A stretch of DNA of 59,709 bases from Desulfobulbaceae bacterium (GTDB lineage: Bacteria; Desulfobacterota; Desulfobulbia; Desulfobulbales; Desulfocapsaceae): positions 1 through 59,709 of the forward strand of contig WBUQ01000011.1 in NCBI GenBank assembly GCA_008933635.1. Direction: 5' to 3'. Below, piece after piece: positions 26,166 through 33,853 of this stretch. How positions within the stretch are numbered: the stretch's first letter is position 1; each line of letters starts with the position of its first letter. The notes beneath the pieces are model-generated. The model saw nothing but the letters and a program-made list of their open reading frames with translations, did no database searches and had not been told where the DNA came from. Made by a program: the position numbers and the translations under genes.

Positions 26166-27254
26166 CTACTCGTCCATACCATATTTATGGAAGGCGGCGC
26201 AGGTCCCTTCACTGGAAACCATGCAGGGGCCGACAGGTGATGCCGGGCTGCATCGGGTTCCGAAAAGCGGGCATTCACGTGGTGTATTGATGCCCTTGAG
26301 GATATTGCCGCACATGCAGCCTTTTGGTTCACTGGCCGGGGTAAGGGGGATATCGAGTCGTGCTTCGGCATCGAACTCCCGGTATTTTTCCCGAATTTTC
26401 AAACCACTGCCGGGAATGCAACCGAGACCGCGCCATTCGGTATCGCAGGGCTCGAAAATTTCCTCGACCATCTTCAATGCCCGCATATTGCCTTCCCAGG
26501 CTACGACTCGGCCGTAGGTATTCTCGACTCTGGCTTCTCCGGCGCCGATCTGTCTCGCAAGCAGGATCAGGCTGGTAAGGAGATCGGTGGTCTCAAATCC
26601 GGCAATGACACAGGCTATCTTGTATTTTTCGGCAAATGGAACATAGGCACCGGCCCCGATGATAGCCGACACATGACCTGGACAGAGCAAGCCGTTCAAG
26701 CGCAGAGCCGGGTCCTCGAGCAGGGCAGTCAGTGGCGCGGGTATTGTTTTCTGGGTTGAGAAGACAACGAAATTACGGATGTTCTGGTTCTTGGCGGCAA
26801 GTATGGTGGCTGCAATGGTCGGCGTGGTCGTTTCGAAGCCGACTCCTAGAAAGACTATCAGGTCGTCAGGATGCTTCCTGGCCAGATCGAGCGCGTCCAT
26901 TGGAGAATACACTATATCGACCTTTGCTCCCCTTGAACTGGCATTGGCAAGGGAACCCTTGCTGCCGGGAACGCGGAAGAGGTCGCCGAAAATGGCCACC
27001 CGCACTCCAGGGCGGTCTGCCATGGCGATGAAGGCATCCATATGGGATGCGGAGGTGACGCAGACCGGACATCCCGGCCCGGAGATCAGCTCGAGGCCAT
27101 CCGGCAGGATGCTGCGGATTCCGTTGCGGAAAATTGCCATGGTGTGGGAGCCGCAGACCTCCATAATCCGCATTGGCCTGGTGACGGCTTTCTGCAGGTC
27201 GGCCACCAGAGCCCTGGCAATGGAGCCATCACGGTATTCATCGAAGTATTTCAT
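26166..27254 (-). CDS. hypD: Hydrogenase Fe-CN/CO cofactor assembly scaffold HypD
   Basis: A 362-residue iron-sulfur protein that, with HypC, assembles the Fe(CN)2CO unit. Conserved motifs: CGSHTMAIFRNGIR, the catalytic GPGCPVCVT, and GFETTTPTIA; the C-terminal 4Fe-4S cysteines appear in CIPGSGL, GCMCGNILKG and CPLFGTRCSP. It follows hypC by 13 bp. The 89-bp gap to hypE is the longest between the hyp genes. Confidence 0.97.
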   Translation of the reverse strand: MKYFDEYRDGSIARALVADLQKAVTRPMRIMEVCGSHTMAIFRNGIRSILPDGLELISGPGCPVCVTSASHMDAFIAMADRPGVRVAIFGDLFRVPGSKGSLANASSRGAKVDIVYSPMDALDLARKHPDDLIVFLGVGFETTTPTIAATILAAKNQNIRNFVVFSTQKTIPAPLTALLEDPALRLNGLLCPGHVSAIIGAGAYVPFAEKYKIACVIAGFETTDLLTSLILLARQIGAGEARVENTYGRVVAWEGNMRALKMVEEIFEPCDTEWRGLGCIPGSGLKIREKYREFDAEARLDIPLTPASEPKGCMCGNILKGINTPRECPLFGTRCSPASPVGPCMVSSEGTCAAFHKYGMDE

Positions 27255-27267
27255 ACCGAGGCCTTGT

Positions 27268-27531
27268 TCATGTTAACAGTTCCTGCGGCATATTGGCCGC
27301 CAGTTCCTTGAGGAGACTGATATTCTTCAGGGCCTCTTCCTCTATCAGGGAATGAATTGCGAACCCAGCATGAACAATGACGTAGTCACCGACATTCGGC
27401 CAGTGATCGACGACATCGAGCCGAACCTCCCGGCTGATGCCGTCGGCGTCGACAACAGCAATCTGGCTTGTGGAAAAATCATCCGGGTTTCCGTGAACCT
27501 CAGTTACTCTCATCGGAATCGCGAGACACAT
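27268..27531 (-). CDS. hypC: Hydrogenase assembly chaperone HypC
   Basis: An 87-residue OB-fold chaperone. The N-terminal MCLAIPMRV carries the essential Cys2 that binds the Fe unit, and YVIVHAGFAIHSLIEEEA near the C-terminus is the family signature. It ferries the Fe(CN)2CO group between HypD and the large subunit. Its start lies 32 bp inside the end of hypF, so its translation is likely coupled to hypF. Confidence 0.97.
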   Translation of the reverse strand: MCLAIPMRVTEVHGNPDDFSTSQIAVVDADGISREVRLDVVDHWPNVGDYVIVHAGFAIHSLIEEEALKNISLLKELAANMPQELLT

Positions 27532-29869
27532 GCTGCAAACCTCCTATAATTGTCTGTCCAAGAGAAATGGCGCCGTCATTGATCGGTACGTTTTCTCCTG
27601 TGTAAACTTCAAGGCCCTCATACCTGAAAACATGGATCAATCCCTCCAGCAGCAGACTGTTCTGCATACAACCACCGGCAAGGGCAATTTGACGGATGCC
27701 TGTGCGTTCCGCTAGAAGTCGGGTGAGTTCGGTGATACTGCGGATGAGGTGGAAATGAAACTCCAGAGCTGCCTTGCCGGGATTCTCGCCATGTTGCAGA
27801 GCCAAGGAAGCTATTCTAACAAATTCTTCGGAACATATCTCCAATTTTTCTTTATCCACCAGGTTTGAAGGGAAAACGTTCCTGGAAATCGTTTCCGTCA
27901 GTTCGTTTTTCCAGGTACTGGTGACACTTCTTCTGGCCAGGGATTCGAGTTCCATGGCCGCCTGCCCTTCGTAGCTCATATACTGTCTGACCCCGAGAAT
28001 GGAGGCAATGGCATCGAAGAGTCGGCCGCATGAGGAGGTGAGCGGCGTGTTGAAGGAGTGCTTCAGCATTGAAACAATGGCTTCACGATGTTCCGGCGGG
28101 ATGTTGGCCAGGGCTGGCGGTAATTTGGCTGTCGCTATACCCTCTTCACCATACAGTCGGTAGAGGGCTGAAACTGCCATGCGCCATGGTTCGACCGCAG
28201 CTTTGTCTCCCCCAGGCAGCTGCAGCGGCGAGAGATGCCCAAGACGGGAGTATGAGGTCAGGTCTGCGAGGAGAAATTCGCCGCCCCAGATTGTGCCGTC
28301 CGGGCCGAAACCGGTGCCGTCCATGACTACCGCAAGGACAGGTTCAGTCAGGCCGTGTTCGGCCATGATCGCAACGGCATGGGCATGATGGTGCTGGATG
28401 CGATAGAGAGGCAGATCGAGCTCTTCGGCGTAGCGAGTGCTGAGATAATCCGGATGGAGGTCGCAGGCGACGATTTCGGGTGTTATCTCGAATACCTGTT
28501 CCAGATGCCTGATCGATTCGGAGTAGAAGGTCAGCGATTCGAGGTTGAAGAGGTCTCCGATGTGCTGACTGAGGAAGGCTGATTGGCCACGACCGAGACA
28601 GAACGTGCTTTTCAGGCCGCCGCCGCAGCCAAGGATCTGCGGAAGCCGCCAGGGTATGGTCAAAGGAGCGGGGACATATCCTCTTGCCCGTCGGATAAGG
28701 CGGGTCATCCCGCTGACAACCCGACAGACCGAGTCATCAACCCTGGTGACGATTTCCCGGTTGTGCAGGAGGAAGAAATCGGCAATGGCGGCCAACCGTC
28801 TGAGGGCATCGCCGTTGTCGGTACAGATCGGCGCACCGCTGACGTTGCCGGAGGTCATTACCAGCGCCCGAGGGCAGGGATCTTCATGAAACAGCAGGAA
28901 GTGCAGCGGGGTGTAGGGCAGCATGACCCCGAGGACATCGATGCCAGGCGCGAGGTTGGCGGCGAGACCAGTCTGCCGGCGAGGGTGGAGCAGGACAATC
29001 GGATGCTCGGATGAAAGAAGCCGAACTCTCTCTTCCTGATTGACATGAAACAGCGACAGAGCAGCGTCGATATCCGGCAACATGACCGCCAGCGGCTTAT
29101 CAGGACGGCCCTTGCGCTGGCGCAGGGTCGCTACCGCCTCCGGCGATGTGGCATCGACTGCGAGGTGAAAACCTCCGAGGCCACGGACGGCAAGGATTTT
29201 CCCTTTACCGAGGGATACGGCCGCTTCTTTGACAGGATCGCTGCATTCCACCATTTCTCCATCCCGGCGGAACCAGAAAAGCTGCGGTCCGCAGACCGGG
29301 CAGGCGTTCGGCTGGGCATGGAAGCGCCTGTTCGCAGGATTTCGGTATTCCCTTTCGCATTCAGAGCACATCGGAAAGACCTTCATCGAGGTTTTTGGCC
29401 GGTCGTACGGTATTGTTTCAACGATGGTGAAACGCGGACCGCAGTTGGTGCAATTGATGAAAGGGTAGCGATAACGCCGATCCCTGGGATCAAGCATCTC
29501 CCGCCGGCAATCGTCACATATGGCAATATCCGGTGGGATTGCAGTGTTGGCGACAGATCCGGAGGTGCTTTCGAGGATTGTGAATCCGTCGTCTGTTATC
29601 GGATCGAGCAGCGGTTTTTTTTCAATGGAGATGATTCGAGCGAGCGGTGGGGGATGATGCTCGAGAATGTCAAGAAACGACGCAAGCCTGTCGCTTCGAG
29701 CCATGGCCCTGATGACCACGCCGTCACTGGTATTGGTGACCGTGCCGGAAATCTCGAAGCGAGAGGCGAGGTTGTAGATGAAGGGTCGAAACCCTACGCC
29801 CTGGACGATGCCGCGGACAAGGATTTCGACCCCGATCTGGTTATGCTTTGGTGTGTTTAAACTTATCAC
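27500..29869 (-). CDS. hypF: Carbamoyltransferase HypF
   Basis: A 789-residue enzyme that makes carbamoyl-AMP from carbamoyl phosphate and passes the carbamoyl group to HypE. Domains in order: acylphosphatase-like (RGIVQGVGFRPFIYNLA, residues 18-34), two zinc-finger repeats (CDDCRREM, CTNCGPRF, CSECEREY, CPVCG), a YrdC-like domain (KGKILAVRGLGGFHLAVDA) and a Kae1/TobZ-like C-terminal domain (HHHAHAVAIMAEHG, VMDGTGFGPDGTIWGGE, ALAGGCMQNSLLLEG). It starts with GTG at 29869, inside the last codons of the cytochrome b gene (29-bp overlap), which suggests translational coupling. All motifs are intact. Confidence 0.96.
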   Translation of the reverse strand: MISLNTPKHNQIGVEILVRGIVQGVGFRPFIYNLASRFEISGTVTNTSDGVVIRAMARSDRLASFLDILEHHPPPLARIISIEKKPLLDPITDDGFTILESTSGSVANTAIPPDIAICDDCRREMLDPRDRRYRYPFINCTNCGPRFTIVETIPYDRPKTSMKVFPMCSECEREYRNPANRRFHAQPNACPVCGPQLFWFRRDGEMVECSDPVKEAAVSLGKGKILAVRGLGGFHLAVDATSPEAVATLRQRKGRPDKPLAVMLPDIDAALSLFHVNQEERVRLLSSEHPIVLLHPRRQTGLAANLAPGIDVLGVMLPYTPLHFLLFHEDPCPRALVMTSGNVSGAPICTDNGDALRRLAAIADFFLLHNREIVTRVDDSVCRVVSGMTRLIRRARGYVPAPLTIPWRLPQILGCGGGLKSTFCLGRGQSAFLSQHIGDLFNLESLTFYSESIRHLEQVFEITPEIVACDLHPDYLSTRYAEELDLPLYRIQHHHAHAVAIMAEHGLTEPVLAVVMDGTGFGPDGTIWGGEFLLADLTSYSRLGHLSPLQLPGGDKAAVEPWRMAVSALYRLYGEEGIATAKLPPALANIPPEHREAIVSMLKHSFNTPLTSSCGRLFDAIASILGVRQYMSYEGQAAMELESLARRSVTSTWKNELTETISRNVFPSNLVDKEKLEICSEEFVRIASLALQHGENPGKAALEFHFHLIRSITELTRLLAERTGIRQIALAGGCMQNSLLLEGLIHVFRYEGLEVYTGENVPINDGAISLGQTIIGGLQHVSRDSDESN

Positions 29870-30482
29870 CTGTGAAAATCGAGGAGATAAGTCCTTCAGG
29901 ACCTTTCACGTCGTTCCAGATGCAGAGATAGACATGGATCATGGCGAAGATCATGAACCACCACATGAGCAGGTGATGGATGTAACGGGACCATTGCTGG
30001 TTGCCGAAAATCGCCACACCCCAGCCCTCCCAGAAGGCAGCTTCGGGATAGAGCATGTAAAAGCCGCTGATGATCTGGAAAATGGCGGCCAGTACAGTAA
30101 CCACATAGGTGAGGCCTGCAAGGACGTTATGGCCAAGGCGCTCATCATGTTCATCGCTGATGTAGCTGTACTGCAATAATGTTTTGAAAAGATTAACAAT
30201 ATTTCTTTTGGTTATCGGGAGCACATCCCAGATGCGCTCCTGCGCATTCCCGAAAATATATAGGAAAAGTCGAATAATAATCGCAGCCGAGAACACATAG
30301 CCGGCAACGAAATGCATGTAGCGCATCCAGGCCATCGGCCAGGACTGGCTATATTCGAGCATGGTGTTGGTCCATGGAGTGTTGATGTAGAACCCCGTTA
30401 CCACCAGAACGACGATGGAGAGGGCGAACATCCAATGGAACAGCCGAAGCAGTATGCTCCAGCAATAGTGTTTTTCATACAT
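29841..30482 (-). CDS. hyaC: NiFe-hydrogenase cytochrome b subunit
   Basis: A 213-residue membrane protein of the HyaC/HupC type that passes electrons from the periplasmic hydrogenase to quinone. Four hydrophobic segments are visible: LLRLFHWMFALSIVVLVVTG, MHFVAGYVFSAAIIIRLFLY, GLTYVVTVLAAIFQIISGFY and HHLLMWWFMIFAMIHVYLC. Candidate heme ligands are the His residues at FHW, YMHF, IHHL and MIHVY. It follows the large-subunit gene by 58 bp and overlaps hypF. This marks the hydrogenase as a membrane-bound, quinone-linked uptake enzyme of group 1. Confidence 0.93.
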   Translation of the reverse strand: MYEKHYCWSILLRLFHWMFALSIVVLVVTGFYINTPWTNTMLEYSQSWPMAWMRYMHFVAGYVFSAAIIIRLFLYIFGNAQERIWDVLPITKRNIVNLFKTLLQYSYISDEHDERLGHNVLAGLTYVVTVLAAIFQIISGFYMLYPEAAFWEGWGVAIFGNQQWSRYIHHLLMWWFMIFAMIHVYLCIWNDVKGPEGLISSIFTGDKFKHTKA

Positions 30483-30540
30483 TGTTCATACCTCCATATG
30501 GCTATTGCCGGGAAGAAAGATTGAGTACCTGAGTTGTCAA

Positions 30541-32241
30541 TTAGAGAGCCTTGACCTTCATTACTTCCTTTCCTTCCGGATCCAACATGTGGACAGCGCA
30601 GGCAATGCATGGATCGAATGAATGGATGGTCCGCAGAACTTCAAGTGGTCTTTCCGGATCGGCGATGGGGTTATCCATCAGAGAGGCCTCATACGGACCG
30701 AGCTGCCCTTCGGCGTCGCGCGGACCGGCGTTCCAGGTCGAGGGAACGACGCACTGGTAATTCTTGATCTTGCCGTCCTGAATGACGATCCAGTGGGACA
30801 GGGTGCCACGCGGGGCCTCGTGGTAGCCAACGCCCTTCTGTTCGCCTTTCGGGAAAACCGGCGGATTGAAAATCTCAAGATCACCCTTGCCGATGTTTTC
30901 CACCAACAGACCCCAGTGTTTCAGGGCCAGATCGGCCATCATGCCGGCGCGTACGGCGCGAGCGGCGTGGCGGCCAATGGTGGAGTGGAGTATCTCGGGA
31001 CCTACGGTAACGCCGGCGACTGCGCTGACGGTACCGAGAAATGCATCAACAGATTTGACGGTCATTTCATGACCCTGAGCGTAGCCTACAAGCATCTGAG
31101 CCAGCGGCCCGACCTGCATCGGTTTGCCCTGGAAGCGAGGAGCCTTCAGCCAGGTATAGCGTCCTTCATCCTGGAAATCGGTGAATTTCGGATCGGTGTC
31201 TTCCTCCCATGGATGTTTTGCCCAGTCGCCGTTGTACCACGCGCGGGCGATCGATTCCTGGACGTTTTCCTTGAAGTATGCGTCGTTGAGGCCGACGATC
31301 GGTTTGACCGACTTGAGGTCGCCTCCCATGATGGTGCCGCCGGGGAGATCGGCGGTAGTTGCCTTGGCATCCAGGAACATATCCTGGACTGCCAGGTAGT
31401 TGGTAACGCCGGCGCCATAGGGCAGCCAGTCTTTGTACAGTGCGCCGACGGCAGCAACATCGACCATGTAGACGTTCTTGATGAACCCGCTGACTTCCTC
31501 AACCAGACGTTTGATCTGATAGAGGCGGTGCATGTTCAGGGTCGAGTCGTTATCCAGGTTGATAGCGGTGGTGACGCCACCTACCGAGAGATTCTGAACG
31601 TGTGGGTTCTTGCCGCCGATGATACCGAGGGCCTGGGTGGCCTTGCGCTGGTAATCGAGGGCCTCGAGATAGTGCGAAACAGCCATGAGGTTGGCTTCGG
31701 GCGGCAGGGCCATTGCCGGGTGACCCCAGTAGGCGTTGGCAAAGGGACCGAGCTGACCGCTGGCGACGAGGGCAGCGACCTTTTCCTTGACGGCAGCAAA
31801 CCGTTTCGGACTGTTTCCTGGCCAGTTCGAGACGCTGTCTGCCAGAGCAGCGGTTTTGACCGGGTCAGCATCAAGGGCCGAAACGACATCAACCCAGTCC
31901 AATGCCGACAGGGCATAGAAATGCACGATATGATCGTGCAGGCAGTGGATGGATTGGACGAGGTTGCGGATGAGCTGGGCGTTGAGCGGGATTTCCAAAC
32001 CGAGCGCATTCTCAACCGAACGGACGGAGGCCAGGGCGTGGACGGTGGTGCAGACACCGCAGATGCGCTGAACAAACAGCCATGCATCGCGGGGATCGCG
32101 CCCTTTCAGGATGGTTTCCAGGCCACGGAACATCTGGCCGGATGACCAAGCCTTGGTAACTTTTCCCGCATCAACCTCGACATCAATTCTTAAGTGACCC
32201 TCGATCCTGGTGATCGGATCAATGGTGATTCGCTGAGCCAT
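30541..32241 (-). CDS. hyaB: NiFe-hydrogenase large subunit
   Basis: The 566-residue catalytic subunit. The NiFe ligands are all present: Cys61 and Cys64 in RICGVCTTVHALASV, and Cys545, Cys548 and His551 in DPCIACAVHML. Fifteen residues follow His551 and are the tail removed by the maturation protease encoded downstream. ATG 32241 has TGGAGG 7 nt upstream; the frame runs 16 codons further without a family match. It would be carried through the Tat system bound to the small subunit. The gene lies between the small-subunit and cytochrome b genes. Confidence 0.97.
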   Translation of the reverse strand: MAQRITIDPITRIEGHLRIDVEVDAGKVTKAWSSGQMFRGLETILKGRDPRDAWLFVQRICGVCTTVHALASVRSVENALGLEIPLNAQLIRNLVQSIHCLHDHIVHFYALSALDWVDVVSALDADPVKTAALADSVSNWPGNSPKRFAAVKEKVAALVASGQLGPFANAYWGHPAMALPPEANLMAVSHYLEALDYQRKATQALGIIGGKNPHVQNLSVGGVTTAINLDNDSTLNMHRLYQIKRLVEEVSGFIKNVYMVDVAAVGALYKDWLPYGAGVTNYLAVQDMFLDAKATTADLPGGTIMGGDLKSVKPIVGLNDAYFKENVQESIARAWYNGDWAKHPWEEDTDPKFTDFQDEGRYTWLKAPRFQGKPMQVGPLAQMLVGYAQGHEMTVKSVDAFLGTVSAVAGVTVGPEILHSTIGRHAARAVRAGMMADLALKHWGLLVENIGKGDLEIFNPPVFPKGEQKGVGYHEAPRGTLSHWIVIQDGKIKNYQCVVPSTWNAGPRDAEGQLGPYEASLMDNPIADPERPLEVLRTIHSFDPCIACAVHMLDPEGKEVMKVKAL

Positions 32242-32360
32242 GAGTGAAACCTCCAATAAATGAGATAAAATACCATGAAACGACTGCAACGTGCTGCAGC
32301 CAGTCCTGGCATGCTTTTATATGATTCGCGTCGTGTTTCAAGGCAATCGTGTCAAGAGTT

Positions 32361-33443
32361 TTATTCGTGATCCTTGCCTTTCCCCTTGATCAGACGCTTG
32401 CCCACTCCGACGGCGGCATGGATGCCGATGGCTGCGGCGGTTACGCCAAGCACCTTGGTGCCAACGCTGTCAGCGTCGGCGATGATGCCGCTGCCGGGAA
32501 TCTTGACCATTGGCAGCCTGTCGTAGAAGGGGGTCATGGTATCCCAGAAATTGGGTTCGGTGCAGCCGACGCAGCCATGGCCGACGCTAACCGGCCAGAC
32601 ATCGACATCGTTAAAACGAACTGCCGGACAATTGGAGAATGTTTCAGGTCCCTTGCAACCGACCTTGTAGAGGCAGTAGCCGGCTTTGTGGAATTCATCG
32701 CCGAACTGCTCGACAAAGCGGCCCTCGTCAAAATGAGGCCGTCTCTCGCAATGGTCATGAATACGGCGACCATAGGCGAACAGCGGACGGTTGAGGCTAT
32801 CCATGAGCGGAAGTTTCTTAAAGGTCAGGTAGTGGAGGACGGTGCCAAGGAAGGCCATCGGGTTGGGCGGGCAACCCGGGATGTTGACGACCGGAACACC
32901 GCTGACCAGATCCATGACGCCGACGGAGCCTGTCGGGTTCGGGCTGGCCGCTTGAACGCCGCCGAAAGTGGCGCAGGTGCCGATGGCGATTATAGCGGCA
33001 GATTTCGGGGCTACTTCAGCCAGTATGTCCATTGCGGTCTTGCCGGCGATCTTGCAGTAAATACCGCCGTCTTTGGTCGGGATTCCACCTTCGACGACCA
33101 GTATGAATTTGCCGGCATGCTCGGTGACGGTCTTGTGCAGCATCTCTTCCGCCTGGTGGCCGGCTGCCGCCATGACGGTCTCATGGTAGTCGAGCGAAAT
33201 GACATCGAGGATCAGGTGGGCCAGGTCGGGATGGGAAGCCCGAAGGAGGCTTTCAGTGCAACCTGTGCATTCCTGGAAGTGCAGCCAAACGACTCTCGGC
33301 CGTTCTGCCGATGCCGCAGCCTCAACCAGTTTGGGGATCATCGCGTCGGACAATCCCAATGCGGCTGCCGCCATTGTGCATCCTTTAAGGAAGCCACGTC
33401 GATTCAGCTGCGGTTCCAGGGTCTTGTTTACCGTGTCTGCCAT
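32361..33443 (-). CDS. hyaA: NiFe-hydrogenase small subunit, Tat-exported
   Basis: The 360-residue electron-transfer subunit. A twin-arginine signal (NRRGFLKGCTMAAAALGL, RR at 15-16) directs export; a C-terminal hydrophobic segment (VLGVTAAAIGIHAAVGVG) anchors it. Proximal cluster ligands are Cys59 and Cys62 in ECTGCTE with GTCATFGG and GCPPNP. The distal site is HDHCERRPHF with CLYKVGC, and the medial site is the three-Cys CPAVRF and CVGC pattern. The extra proximal cysteines of O2-tolerant enzymes are replaced by Gly (CTGC, FGGV), so this is a standard oxygen-sensitive type. ATG 33443 has AGGAGG 5 nt upstream; a longer open frame upstream has no family match. First gene of the operon. Confidence 0.97.
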   Translation of the reverse strand: MADTVNKTLEPQLNRRGFLKGCTMAAAALGLSDAMIPKLVEAAASAERPRVVWLHFQECTGCTESLLRASHPDLAHLILDVISLDYHETVMAAAGHQAEEMLHKTVTEHAGKFILVVEGGIPTKDGGIYCKIAGKTAMDILAEVAPKSAAIIAIGTCATFGGVQAASPNPTGSVGVMDLVSGVPVVNIPGCPPNPMAFLGTVLHYLTFKKLPLMDSLNRPLFAYGRRIHDHCERRPHFDEGRFVEQFGDEFHKAGYCLYKVGCKGPETFSNCPAVRFNDVDVWPVSVGHGCVGCTEPNFWDTMTPFYDRLPMVKIPGSGIIADADSVGTKVLGVTAAAIGIHAAVGVGKRLIKGKGKDHE

Positions 33444-33473
33444 ATCAACCTCCTGTTGCTGTAACAACAATTT

Positions 33474-33516
33474 TGCGCTCGGAGCGCGATTGATACCGGC
33501 ACTGCGCTGCCGGTAT
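33474..33516 (-). promoter_or_regulatory. Paired hairpins in the hyaA 5' UTR
   Basis: A perfect 9-bp stem ATACCGGCA/TGCCGGTAT (33493-33501 and 33508-33516, loop of 6) sits beside a short GCGCT-cgg-AGCGC hairpin (33475-33487). Both lie between the promoter and the ribosome site. Neither has a T-run, so they are more likely mRNA-stability or protein-binding structures than terminators. Confidence 0.4.
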
Positions 33517-33624
33517 GAAGAAAAACGGTATAAATACACCTTCAATAAACACCTTCCTCGACGACCCGGTACAGTGAAAGACCAGTAGGTTCCGGAAGGA
33601 TTGCTCTCCTGGTATAACGCGCCT

Positions 33625-33654
33625 ATACTAGAAAGAAACATGAATAAATGTCAA
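33625..33654 (-). promoter_or_regulatory. Sigma70-like promoter of the hydrogenase operon
   Basis: On the minus strand, TTGACA (33654-33649), an 18-bp spacer and TAGTAT (33630-33625). It would give a 5' UTR of about 175 nt. A second candidate reads TTCAAA, 16 bp, GATAAT, with its -10 at 33684-33679, inside the Fur box. Confidence 0.5.
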
Positions 33655-33670
33655 ATAAAATAAAGATAAA

Positions 33671-33685
33671 TGAGAATAATTATCA
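33671..33685. promoter_or_regulatory. Near-consensus Fur box upstream of hyaA
   Basis: TGAGAATAATTATCA differs at one position from the 7-1-7 Fur core TGATAATnATTATCA. It lies about 60 bp before the start of the downstream promoter candidate and overlaps the -10 of the upstream one. Iron control of a metal-rich hydrogenase would make sense, but AT-rich DNA raises the chance of a coincidental match. Confidence 0.5.
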
Positions 33686-33704
33686 CAAGATATGCTGATT
33701 TTTG

Positions 33705-33721
33705 AATCACCCGAAGTGATT
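33705..33721. promoter_or_regulatory. Inverted repeat upstream of the hydrogenase promoter
   Basis: AATCAC-ccgaa-GTGATT, perfect 6-bp arms within TTTTTGAATCAC...GTGATTAACA. It has a spacing similar to FNR/CRP-type sites but does not match either consensus fully. Possible operator only. Confidence 0.3.
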
Positions 33722-33853
33722 AACAGGCTAAGCAGAATATATGGAAATTTCACGCTACCTTTCGGCGTGGTTGTTGTGCAAAGGGTGCAAACATTTCTTT
33801 GGTGGAAAATGGTGGGTGTGGACGTATTTCGTGGGTGGCTGGAATGAGAGTGT

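Larger units (their letters stand above)
33444..33853. other. Intergenic control region of the hydrogenase operon
   Basis: This 410-bp gap separates hyaA from the end of pcnB. From hyaA outwards it holds two hairpins in the expected 5' UTR, a sigma70-like promoter, a near-consensus Fur box, a second promoter candidate whose -10 lies inside the Fur box, and an AATCAC/GTGATT palindrome. Much of 33630-33740 is AT-rich. No gene is seen; the short open frame at 33741-34022 on the plus strand overlaps pcnB and has no recognisable features. Confidence 0.6.

Noticed and set aside
29761-29810. A GGGTCGAAACCC stretch resembling a tRNA T-loop
   Set aside because: It lies inside hypF, and no acceptor, D or anticodon stems can be folded around it.
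30622-32145. Open frame of 507 codons opposite hyaB
   Set aside because: It is antisense to a hydrogenase large subunit whose metal ligands are all present.
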